A stretch of 12,847 nucleotides of DNA from Chlorobiota bacterium. Its GTDB lineage: Bacteria > Bacteroidota > Bacteroidia > Flavobacteriales > Flavobacteriaceae. This document shows positions 1-6,115 of the stretch, piece after piece; within the stretch, counting starts at the first letter, position 1; every line of letters begins with the position of its first letter. The stretch spans positions 1 to 12,847 of the forward strand of contig JAADHG010000167.1 in NCBI GenBank assembly GCA_013151975.1, given 5' to 3'. The translations under genes and the position numbers were made by a program. Below the pieces are notes generated by a model. It made no database searches. It was not told the DNA's origin and worked only from the letters and a program-made list of their open reading frames with translations.

Positions 1-1
1 C

Positions 2-289
2 GGAAATGTCAGAGAATTGGAAAACTTAATTGAACGTGCTGTTATCATTTCTAATGAAGATTATTTAATAATTAATGAATTTAATAATAATCAAACAAAG
101 AAAACTATAATTAAACATACTACTACTACTACACTGGAAGAAGTTCAACGCAACCATATCTTTAAAATTCTTAATGAGACCCAATGGAAAATTGAAGGCA
201 AAGAAGGTGCTGCAGTAAAACTAAATATTAAACCTAGTACTTTACGAGACCGAATGAAGAAATTAGGAATAAAAAGACCTAAAATATAA
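2..289 (+). CDS. Sigma-54-dependent transcriptional regulator, C-terminal fragment
   Basis: This gene enters from the left edge; the open frame has no start in the window and begins mid-motif with GNVRELENLIERAVI. That motif is the conserved end of the AAA+ ATPase domain of sigma-54 (RpoN) activators of the NtrC/FhlA class. A Thr-rich linker (five Thr from a TAC-type triplet repeat around 118-133) leads to a Fis-type helix-turn-helix, with the hallmark GAAVKLNIKPSTLRDRMKKLGI, which binds enhancer-like sites. The protein would use ATP hydrolysis to open RpoN promoters. A TTG at 17 could be read as a start, but it lies inside the conserved motif, so the gene is cut by the window rather than short. 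The receiver, GAF or other sensory domain is not visible, so its signal is unknown. The family call is firm. Confidence 0.93.
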   Translation, partial: GNVRELENLIERAVIISNEDYLIINEFNNNQTKKTIIKHTTTTTLEEVQRNHIFKILNETQWKIEGKEGAAVKLNIKPSTLRDRMKKLGIKRPKI

Positions 290-329
290 CCACGCTATTA
301 CGCGAGTTGATAGAATTATAGTTTTACAC

Positions 330-350
330 CACGGCATATCGTGTTATTTT
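330..350 (+). terminator. Weak possible terminator after the sigma-54 regulator
   Basis: CACG (330-333) and CGTG (340-343) can pair around a 6-nt loop, followed by TTATTTT. The stem is only 4 bp, so this is a weak candidate for ending the upstream transcript. The rest of the 281-bp gap (290-570) shows only the candidate kinase promoter near its right end. Confidence 0.25.
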
Positions 351-538
351 ATTTGTAAAAAATTCTACTCATATTGTTATCTCTCTTATTTTCAATGCTT
401 TAACTACATTGCCGCTTCTTTGGCACAACTGTTGTCTATATTATTTATACGAAACTTTAATGTTTAAAAGTTCTGACTTCCGTTAGTTATTACTAAAAAA
501 TATTAAAATTAGCAAAAGTATTATATAGACCTATAATA

Positions 539-546
539 TATTTTTG
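539..546 (+). promoter_or_regulatory. Candidate -7 element for the PAS kinase operon
   Basis: TATTTTTG matches the Bacteroidetes -7 consensus TAnnTTTG and lies 24 bp before the GTG start at 571. Transcription would then start near 551-553 and leave a leader of about 18-20 nt. No convincing TTTG-type -33 element is seen at the usual spacing, so this is a single-element prediction. Confidence 0.4.
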
Positions 547-570
547 CCGTAAAAATCCAAAATATATAAT

Positions 571-2037
571 GTGGAAATAAGTTCTAAACCCATATGGTAT
601 GATAATCAAGAAGATCAACTCATAAAATCGTTGGACAAATCTTCTATGGTGTCAATAACTGACCCAAAAGGTGTTATTATATATGTAAATGATTCCTTTC
701 GCAAAGAATCTGGTTATAATGAGCAAGAACTATTAGGGCAAAATCACCGAATGTTAAAATCTGGAAAGCAACCAGATGTTTTATTTAAAGGCTTATGGAA
801 ATCTATTAGCTCCAAAAAAGTTTGGACAGGAGAAATGTGTAATAAGAGAAAAGACGGTAGTTTTTATTGGCATAAAGCTACTATTATACCATTTACAGAT
901 AAGGATGGAAATATTGAAAAATACGTAGCCATACGCTTTGATATAACTAAAAACAAAGAAAATATAGAGCACTTAAAAATAGCTGAAAATAGATTTAAAC
1001 TATTTTTTGACGCAGCTCCTAATGCTTATTTTATTAGTGATACGGCCGGCTTAATTAAGAATTGTAATATTGCTGCCCAAAAACTGTCGGGTTATCCAAG
1101 TAAACAACTTATTAATAAATATATAGGCGATTCAATTTTATTAACTAAGACAGATCGAAAATTTTTCATCAATTCTTTAAAAATCCCATCAAAAACACCT
1201 CAAAAGTATGAGTTTCAAATTACTTCAAAACAAGGTAAAAAAATAATTATAGAAATTGTTTCTCATCAAGTTATTATTGATGGCGAAAATGTAGTACTAC
1301 ATATTGCACATGATATTACCAAACTTGAAGCAGCCAATACTAAACTAAAAGAAAAAACTAAAGAGCTAGAAATGTTTTTATATCGCTCAAGTCATGATTT
1401 AAAAAGCCCTTACACCTCATTAGAAGGATTAGTAACATTAATGAAACATGAAACTCTTGAAGAAAGCACAAAAGAGCTTCTAGACATGTTTGAACAAACA
1501 TTAAATACTGGAAAAATACTGATAGGCAACTTAGAAACTGCTTCAGAAATTTTAAACAAGTCGATTGAATACAAGACCATAGATTTTAATAAATTAATAA
1601 ACCAAGTCATTACTTCACTTAAGCATTTAAATGGGTTTAAAGACATTAGTTTTAATATTAACATTCCAAAAGAATTAAAAATTTATTCTAATCCTGAAAT
1701 GCTAAATTCAATTATGCAATCGCTATTGCAAAATGCAATTAAATATAGAAGACCTAATACTAAAACGCATACACCTTTTATAATACTAAATGCATTAAAA
1801 ACTAAAGAAGGTATAAAAATTACTATTAAAGATAATGGTATGGGTATAAAAAAAGAAGATACTGATAAAATATTTGATTTGTATTATAGAAGTAATCATA
1901 CAGTAAATGGAACTGGTTTAGGATTATATATTACTAAAAATGCAGTAGAAAAACTAAATGGAACTATTAGTGCTACAAGTATTATTAGTAAAGAAACACA
2001 GTTTAATATCCTATTACCAAATCTTTATAGTGCATGA
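571..2037 (+). CDS. Soluble PAS-PAS sensor histidine kinase
   Basis: The 488-residue protein has no signal peptide or membrane segment, so it should sense in the cytoplasm. Residues about 20-128 form a first PAS domain of the class with ITDPKGVIIYVN, SGYNEQELLGQNHRML and a C-terminal RKDGSFYW block. Residues about 137-252 form a second, more divergent PAS. After a coiled stretch comes a HisKA dimerisation domain with phospho-acceptor His275 in SSHDLKSP. The HATPase domain shows N388 in QNAIKYR (N box), D421 in DNGMGI (G1) and GTGLGL at 447-452 (G2), so it should be active. The start is GTG at 571: an in-frame stop at 550-552 excludes longer forms, and the next ATG (codon 26) would cut into PAS1. 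The ATGA overlap with the following receiver gene indicates one operon and a cognate pair. PAS1 resembles flavin- or haem-type sensory PAS, but I see no residue that identifies a cofactor. Confidence 0.93.
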   Translation: MEISSKPIWYDNQEDQLIKSLDKSSMVSITDPKGVIIYVNDSFRKESGYNEQELLGQNHRMLKSGKQPDVLFKGLWKSISSKKVWTGEMCNKRKDGSFYWHKATIIPFTDKDGNIEKYVAIRFDITKNKENIEHLKIAENRFKLFFDAAPNAYFISDTAGLIKNCNIAAQKLSGYPSKQLINKYIGDSILLTKTDRKFFINSLKIPSKTPQKYEFQITSKQGKKIIIEIVSHQVIIDGENVVLHIAHDITKLEAANTKLKEKTKELEMFLYRSSHDLKSPYTSLEGLVTLMKHETLEESTKELLDMFEQTLNTGKILIGNLETASEILNKSIEYKTIDFNKLINQVITSLKHLNGFKDISFNINIPKELKIYSNPEMLNSIMQSLLQNAIKYRRPNTKTHTPFIILNALKTKEGIKITIKDNGMGIKKEDTDKIFDLYYRSNHTVNGTGLGLYITKNAVEKLNGTISATSIISKETQFNILLPNLYSA

Positions 2038-2477
2038 GAAAAATAAATAACATAGTGCTTATAGATGATAATAAAGTTGATGGTTTTGTCAATCAAAAAA
2101 TTATTTCTATTGTTAATAACACTGTTACTACAAAACTCTTTAATAGTAGTGTTGAGGCTCTAGAGTATTTTAATGCAACTACAAAAGGTATTGAGACGCA
2201 TCCTTTAATACTCACTGATTTAATATTTTTAGACATTAACATGCCAGTAATGAATGGGTTTGAGTTTTTAAATAAATTAAGTAGAATTAAAACCTTTTTA
2301 AGAAATCCTTTTGATGTGTATTTTTTATCATCATCCAATAATGAAGAAGACATATCAGAAGCTTTAAGTATTGAATTTTGTTCTGGATATTTAATTAAAC
2401 CATTAACCAAAGAGAAAATACGTACACTAATAGATACTAAAAAACAAATAGGAGTAGAATTAAAAACTAAAAATTGA
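2034..2477 (+). CDS. Single-domain response regulator (CheY-like receiver)
   Basis: This 147-residue protein is a receiver domain with no output domain. The acidic pocket is Asp11-Asp12, the phospho-acceptor is Asp67 in IFLDINMPVMNG, the conserved Ser/Thr position lies in FLSSSN (around 99-101), and Lys122 in YLIKPLT completes the set. Its ATG overlaps the TGA of the upstream kinase by 4 bp, so the two are translationally coupled and are very probably partners. Receivers of this layout (related to the Rcp1-type receivers that pair with PAS or phytochrome kinases) usually act through protein-protein contacts or as a phosphate relay; the downstream partner is not in the window. Confidence 0.93.
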   Translation: MRKINNIVLIDDNKVDGFVNQKIISIVNNTVTTKLFNSSVEALEYFNATTKGIETHPLILTDLIFLDINMPVMNGFEFLNKLSRIKTFLRNPFDVYFLSSSNNEEDISEALSIEFCSGYLIKPLTKEKIRTLIDTKKQIGVELKTKN

Positions 2478-2705
2478 TTAATAGATTGACATAGTAATCC
2501 ATTTTCTAAGACGTGTTAATAGCACGAACATTGCTATAATAGGCATTCGGGCCGCAAACCTTAATGCCTTAGCAGTGCAAAAAAAATAAGGTCTTGTAAC
2601 AAAAAAAATGAAAATAAATTAAGAATTAAATAATAGTAAACAATAGACATAGAGAAACCTTTATACAAAGTTGGATTAATAGCAATTGACACAAAGAGGT
2701 AATCC
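2476..2705. repeat. Two diverged copies of a short GATTAATAG...TAATCC element
   Basis: Positions 2476-2500 and 2674-2705 share, in the same order, GATTAATAG, ATTGACA and TAATCC, differing by small insertions. Each copy begins with GATTA and ends with TAATC, so each can fold back on itself. The first copy begins inside the stop codon of the receiver gene. This may be a remnant duplication or a structured element; chance similarity in AT-rich DNA is possible. Confidence 0.3.
2529..2577. other. Long two-part stem-loop in the intergenic region
   Basis: CATTGCTA (2529-2536) pairs with TAGCAGTG (2570-2577, one G-U), and directly inside, after a 4-nt bulge, AGGCATT (2541-2547) pairs exactly with AATGCCT (2563-2569). 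The 15-nt loop contains the GC-rich CGGGCCGC, unusual for this region. There is no T-tract after it on the + strand, so it is not a simple terminator. It may belong to a small RNA or a 3' UTR; I do not recognise a family. Confidence 0.4.
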
Positions 2706-2714
2706 GTATAAAGG
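2658..2714. other. Stem-loop preceding the terminator hairpin
   Basis: CCTTTATAC (2658-2666) pairs exactly with GTATAAAGG (2706-2714). GGATTA (2673-2678) then pairs exactly with TAATCC (2700-2705), leaving a one-sided 6-nt bulge and a loop of 21 nt. It ends 5 bp before the strong hairpin at 2720-2749. Together they look like a structured RNA 3' end, or an extended 3' UTR of the receiver operon. Confidence 0.4.
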
Positions 2715-2719
2715 CATAG

Positions 2720-2757
2720 CTAAAGCGAGTATATCCCTACTCGCTTTAGTGTTTTAT
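2720..2757 (+). terminator. Strong hairpin between convergent operons
   Basis: CTAAAGCGAGTA (2720-2731) and TACTCGCTTTAG (2738-2749) form a perfect 12-bp stem around a 6-nt loop, followed on the + strand by TGTTTT. It sits between the ends of the receiver gene (+) and the universal stress gene (-). The T-run is modest on the + strand and absent on the - strand, so it is best read as a terminator for the + transcript that could also help stop the opposing one. Confidence 0.6.
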
Positions 2758-2800
2758 AAAATTCTCTATTTTAAAATGAATGTTCGTGTAAAAGACGGTT

Positions 2801-3634
2801 TTAAATCTTGAAAGTAATTACTGGTAACGACGAATGATTTACAATATCTTCACCTATGCTTCCTGCAAAAAAATGAGAGATACCCTTTCTTCCATGTGTT
2901 GCAATTGCAATTAAATCAGCACCTACTTTATTAGAATAATTTATGACACCTTGCTCTACCGTATAGTCTGCTTGATAGCCAACATCATTAAGCTTATCTA
3001 AATTACCATCTGCTTCCATTAAAAACTCGGCTATTTTTTTTTCAATTTCAACCGAGCTTCTAAAAAGTTCGTTAGGTAAGTTAACGTAAAGTAGTTTTAG
3101 CTTAGTTCCTAATACATCAAATATTTTCATAGCCTCTTTGTATGGCTTTACACATGATTTATCAAAATCGGTAACAAAAACTACCGTTCCAAAATCAATA
3201 TTGGAAATCTTATTTTTAATAACCAAAACAGGAATATCAGCATATCTTACAACACGCTCTGTATTTGATCCGACAAAAAATTCTTTAACGCCACTAGCTC
3301 CATGTGAGCCCATTACAATTAAATCTGCATTATTCTCTTTGGCAACATCATTTAGCTCACTAAACACTTTAAAATGTTTTATAATTGGAGTTACTTTTAC
3401 ATCTTTTAAATATGGTTTGTCTAAAAAAGTTTCAAACTTTTGTTCTACCAATTTTAAAAAGAAAATGGCTTTTTGTTGTTGTTCACTATCTGTTTTTGTT
3501 AAGAATACATCCGACATTTCTAACATATGTAGGGCTAAAACTTCAGCGCCGTTTTTCTTAGCTAACTTAGCGGCTGCAAGTAATGCGTATTCAGAATGTT
3601 CTGAAAAATCTATAGGTACAATAATTTTTTTCAT
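2801..3634 (-). CDS. Universal stress protein with two tandem UspA domains
   Basis: The 277-residue cytoplasmic protein holds two UspA domains (about 1-141 and 146-277). Domain 1 starts with IIVPIDFSEHSEYAL, including the conserved Asp9, and carries the ATP-binding signature G-2x-G-9x-G-S at Gly109, Gly112 and Gly122-Ser123. Domain 2 keeps the equivalent THGRKG...FFAGS (246-259), but Ala245 replaces the first Gly, and its own N-terminal Asp is in VTDFD. Fused Usp proteins of this size are common in Bacteroidetes and are linked to stress and low-oxygen survival; the exact target is unknown. It starts 28 bp after hemN ends on the same strand, so it is probably cotranscribed from the hemN promoter and may share its oxygen response. 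Confidence 0.93.
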   Translation of the reverse strand: MKKIIVPIDFSEHSEYALLAAAKLAKKNGAEVLALHMLEMSDVFLTKTDSEQQQKAIFFLKLVEQKFETFLDKPYLKDVKVTPIIKHFKVFSELNDVAKENNADLIVMGSHGASGVKEFFVGSNTERVVRYADIPVLVIKNKISNIDFGTVVFVTDFDKSCVKPYKEAMKIFDVLGTKLKLLYVNLPNELFRSSVEIEKKIAEFLMEADGNLDKLNDVGYQADYTVEQGVINYSNKVGADLIAIATHGRKGISHFFAGSIGEDIVNHSSLPVITFKI

Positions 3635-3662
3635 TAGTATCTTATGGTATTTAGTGTTTACA

Positions 3663-5027
3663 TTATATGGTCATAGAAAATAGTTGCGTTTCTGGCTGTT
3701 TGCGTTGTAATAACAAATCAAAAGCCATGCAAATATTTCTAACAAACGGATATCCTTTTTTTGTTACAGTTATTGTATTAGTTGTAATATTTAAAAGTCC
3801 ATCCGATTCCATCTCCTCAAGTTTTTCTAAAACTTCGGGGAGTTGTGTAAAATAAAGATACTCTTTTTTCCAAGATGTTTTAAATTGGCACATTAAATTA
3901 AGAATATGTTTTCTAATTATTAGATCTTCTTCATTTAAAATATGCCCTCTATATACTGGTAATTTATTTTCGTTTATTAAATTATAATAGTCATCTATTC
4001 GCTTTACATTTTGAGCAAAACCATACCAACTATCGCTAATTGAAGATACTCCTAAACCAATCATGCATTGTGTTTTATTAGCTGTATAACCCATAAAATT
4101 TCTATGTAAATCGCCCTGCAACATAGATTGATACAAGGAATCTGTAGGTAACGCAAAATGATCCATTCCAATTTCATGATAACCAACTTCACCTAACAAT
4201 GCTTTGCCCATTTCATATTGTTGTCGTTTTAATTCAGCAGTAGGTAAATTAGCTTCATTAAATCCGCGTTGCCCATTTCCTTTTATCCAGGGCACATGTG
4301 CATAACTATAAAATGCTAAACGGTCTGGCAATAACTCCTTGGTTTTTAAAATGGTATGCTTTACATGCTCTAATGTTTGAAAAGGCAATCCAAAAATAAT
4401 ATCATGACCTACTGAGTTATAACCTATTTCACGAGCAAGTTCTGTCGCACGTTTTACATTTTCGAAGGGTTGAATACGATGTATTGCCTTCTGCACAGTC
4501 TCATTATAATCTTGTACGCCATAACTAACACGTCTAAAACCAACATCGTAAAGTGCTTGTAAATGTGCTCTTGTTGTATTATTTGGGTGTCCTTCAAAAC
4601 TAAATTCATAACCATCTGCGAGAGTTCCTTTGCTTAATATGCTGTTAATCAAATTTTTGAGGTTCTCTGGACTAAAAAAGGTAGGTGTTCCACCTCCAAG
4701 ATGAAGTTCTTTAATCTTAGGCTTTGCGCCTAATAGATCACAATATAAATCCCATTCTTTTAAAACAGCATTTATATATGGAGATTCAACTTCATGCCTT
4801 TTAGTGATACTTTTATTACATCCACAAAACGTACATAAACTCTCGCAAAATGGCAAATGAATATAAATACTTATCCCTTCACTAGCATTAGATTCATTAA
4901 ATGATCTAATCAGTGAAGTTTTCCAATTTTCTATAGAAAACGTGTCATTGTTCCAATATGGCACAGTTGGGTAACTCGTATACCTAGGACCAGCAACATT
5001 ATATTTTTTAACCAATACATTATTCAT
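3663..5027 (-). CDS. hemN: Oxygen-independent coproporphyrinogen III oxidase
   Basis: This radical SAM enzyme converts coproporphyrinogen III to protoporphyrinogen IX without oxygen, a late step of haem synthesis, in the cytoplasm. The 454-residue product opens with the family's KYNVAGPRYTSYPTVPYW and has the HemN cluster motif CX3CX2CXC at Cys61, Cys65, Cys68 and Cys70, preceded by IYIHLPF. It also has the SAM-binding GGGTPTF (111-117) and the HemN C-terminal region ending in KKGYPFVRNICMAFD. The presence of the CXC and of this C-terminal domain separates true HemN from HemW-like paralogues. I start at the ATG at 5027 (MNNVLVKKYN); an in-frame TTG at 5036 would add three residues but has no homology support. 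Its promoter carries an FNR-like palindrome, and universal stress protein follows it. Confidence 0.96.
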   Translation of the reverse strand: MNNVLVKKYNVAGPRYTSYPTVPYWNNDTFSIENWKTSLIRSFNESNASEGISIYIHLPFCESLCTFCGCNKSITKRHEVESPYINAVLKEWDLYCDLLGAKPKIKELHLGGGTPTFFSPENLKNLINSILSKGTLADGYEFSFEGHPNNTTRAHLQALYDVGFRRVSYGVQDYNETVQKAIHRIQPFENVKRATELAREIGYNSVGHDIIFGLPFQTLEHVKHTILKTKELLPDRLAFYSYAHVPWIKGNGQRGFNEANLPTAELKRQQYEMGKALLGEVGYHEIGMDHFALPTDSLYQSMLQGDLHRNFMGYTANKTQCMIGLGVSSISDSWYGFAQNVKRIDDYYNLINENKLPVYRGHILNEEDLIIRKHILNLMCQFKTSWKKEYLYFTQLPEVLEKLEEMESDGLLNITTNTITVTKKGYPFVRNICMAFDLLLQRKQPETQLFSMTI

Positions 5028-5044
5028 ACCTAACAATTATTAGT

Positions 5045-5052
5045 CAAAAGTA
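5045..5052 (-). promoter_or_regulatory. Candidate -7 element of the hemN promoter
   Basis: On the minus strand 5052-5045 reads TACTTTTG, a full match to TAnnTTTG. Transcription would start near 5039-5040, about 12 nt before the ATG at 5027. No TTG-type -33 element is seen at the right spacing, as expected if an activator bound upstream replaces it. Confidence 0.5.
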
Positions 5053-5074
5053 ATAGGTTTACATCTTAAAAAAA

Positions 5075-5088
5075 ATGATAATTATCAT
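5075..5088. promoter_or_regulatory. FNR/CRP-like (or Fur-like) palindromic operator upstream of hemN
   Basis: ATGATAATTATCAT is a perfect 14-bp palindrome with the half-site spacing of FNR/CRP sites (TTGAT-N4-ATCAA, one change per half). Its centre at 5081.5 lies about 41.5 bp upstream of the predicted hemN start, where class II FNR/CRP activators bind. The core TGATAAT also resembles a Fur half-site, so iron control cannot be excluded. sodC begins 236 bp away on the other side, so control of sodC from the same site is less likely. Confidence 0.5.
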
Positions 5089-5101
5089 CAATTTAATAAG
5101 C

Positions 5102-5140
5102 GCAAATTTTTACGTAACTAATTACTTTGGAGAAATTTGC
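5102..5140. other. Inverted repeat in the hemN-sodC divergent region
   Basis: GCAAATTT (5102-5109) and AAATTTGC (5133-5140) are perfect complements 23 bp apart. They fall in the 296-bp region between divergent hemN and sodC (5028-5323). I could not place a convincing sodC promoter in the remainder, which is uniformly AT-rich. Confidence 0.25.
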
Positions 5141-5323
5141 AATTAGCTAAATATTGACTTAAATTTAATCTCAAATTATAATTATTTATACTAATCATGA
5201 AATGAGCATAAACAAATTTTATCATTATATATCAACAACATGATTAACTTTTTTATGCGAATTCCTGAATGTGCAGAAATTTTTAGTTTCTTCATTTTCA
5301 GCAAACTATAAAATTTTAAACAG

Positions 5324-5923
5324 ATGAAAAAAACTTCCATTTTTGCTTTAGCATTCACATTAATTTTTGCTTTAGCTTGTAAAAAAGAAAAAAAAGAATC
5401 GGATTCTAATACAGAAACACAAGTAGAAAGTCCCGAAACAAAAAAAAATATAGACCCAAGTGCCAATGATGGTAAGAAAGTTTGGGTTGTTTTAGATTCC
5501 AAAAGCGGTAGCTCTGTTACCGGAAATGCAATTTTTGAACAAGAAGGCAGTTTTGTAACTATGATTGCTACTTTAAGTGGGTTAAGCGAAGGCACTCATG
5601 CCTTCCACTTACATCAAAAAGCCGACTGTTCTTCTGATGATGGAAAATCATCAGGCGGACATTGGAATCCTACTGCACAACCACATGGTAAATGGGGAGC
5701 AGCAGAAGGTTTTCATTTAGGTGACATAGGAAATTTTGAAGCGGATGCATCTGGCAATGCTACCGTTACTTTTGAAACTAACAAATGGTGTTTAGGCTGT
5801 GGAGATGAAAAGAAAGATATTTTAGGAAAAGCCGTTATTGTACATCAAGGCACTGATGATTATACTTCGCAACCAAGTGGTGCTGCAGGCACACGAGTAA
5901 GCTGCGGCGGAGTTATTGAATAA
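5324..5923 (+). CDS. sodC: Copper/zinc superoxide dismutase, lipoprotein
   Basis: It dismutates superoxide to oxygen and hydrogen peroxide outside the cytoplasm. Of 199 residues, 1-18 are a signal peptide ending in the lipobox ALAC, with Cys19 lipidated; a charged linker (KKEKKE, then Ser/Thr/Glu-rich to about 50) follows. All metal ligands can be placed: copper His95, His97, His113 (bridging) and His174; zinc His113, His121, His131 and Asp134. Cys102 and Cys194 form the family disulfide, and Arg191 in GTRVSCGG guides the anion. An extra CxxC pair, Cys156-Cys159 in KWCLGCGDE, lies in a loop and could form a second disulfide or bind metal. The gene is monocistronic, diverges from hemN and ends at a strong terminator. 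Whether the lipoprotein faces the periplasm or the surface cannot be decided. Confidence 0.96.
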   Translation: MKKTSIFALAFTLIFALACKKEKKESDSNTETQVESPETKKNIDPSANDGKKVWVVLDSKSGSSVTGNAIFEQEGSFVTMIATLSGLSEGTHAFHLHQKADCSSDDGKSSGGHWNPTAQPHGKWGAAEGFHLGDIGNFEADASGNATVTFETNKWCLGCGDEKKDILGKAVIVHQGTDDYTSQPSGAAGTRVSCGGVIE

Positions 5924-5943
5924 AACAACATAGGTAAAGTATT

Positions 5944-6090
5944 AAAAAGGCTGTCTGAAAAGTGTCATTCTGAATGCATATGAAGAATCTCCAAGAAAGT
6001 TAAATTATTTTATAATAAGATACTTGAGATTTTTCGACTACGTTCAAAATGACAATAAATACACTTTTCAGACGGTCTCTTTTTATTTTT
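5944..6090 (+). repeat. Composite inverted-repeat element, probable dispersed flavobacterial repeat
   Basis: The outer arms GTCTGAAAAGTGT (5953-5965) and ACACTTTTCAGAC (6061-6073) are exact complements and extend with G-U pairs to about 5948/6078. Nested inside, 5964-5992 (starting GTCATTCTGAA, ending GAATCTC) is complementary at about 21 of 28 positions to 6026-6053 (starting GAGATTTTTC, ending CAAAATGAC). From general knowledge, GTCATTCTGA...GAAGAATCTC repeats recur in many flavobacterial intergenic regions. No gene is encoded in it. Confidence 0.7.
5953..6090 (+). terminator. Terminator of sodC formed by the outer repeat arms
   Basis: The 13-bp perfect outer stem is followed by a T-rich run (CTCTTTTTATTTTT, 6077-6090), so on the + strand the repeat should act as an intrinsic terminator about 30-150 bp after the sodC stop. 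The loop is very long (about 95 nt) but is itself folded by the inner repeat, giving one cruciform-like RNA arm. Confidence 0.6.
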
Positions 6091-6115
6091 AAGCTTTAGA
6101 AAAACCAATATTATA

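Noticed and set aside
118..133. TAC/ACT triplet repeat in the sigma-54 regulator
   Set aside because: It encodes a short Thr-rich interdomain linker; five units are too few to claim phase variation, and a triplet repeat would not shift the frame.
2485..2490. TTGACA as a sigma-70-type -35 box for a small RNA
   Set aside because: No -10 partner is found at 16-18 bp, and Bacteroidetes primary promoters do not use the TTGACA/TATAAT pair.
2529..2577. Integron attC site or tRNA-like fold
   Set aside because: The conserved attC core triplets (GTT/AAC positions) and any cloverleaf are missing, and there is no integron integrase in the window.
3138..3683. 181-codon open frame on the + strand opposite the universal stress gene
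   Set aside because: It lies almost wholly antisense to the clearly homologous universal stress protein gene, and its translation has low-complexity Ser/Thr/Phe content with no recognisable domain.
5028..5036. TTG start for hemN, three codons upstream of the ATG
   Set aside because: The family normally begins at the M-N-N-x-L-x-x-K-Y position supplied by the ATG at 5027, and the TTG form would leave almost no 5' leader.
5191..5595. 134-codon open frame on the - strand across the sodC promoter and 5' end
   Set aside because: It is antisense to the well-supported sodC signal peptide and N-terminus, and its composition follows the complementary strand of that gene.
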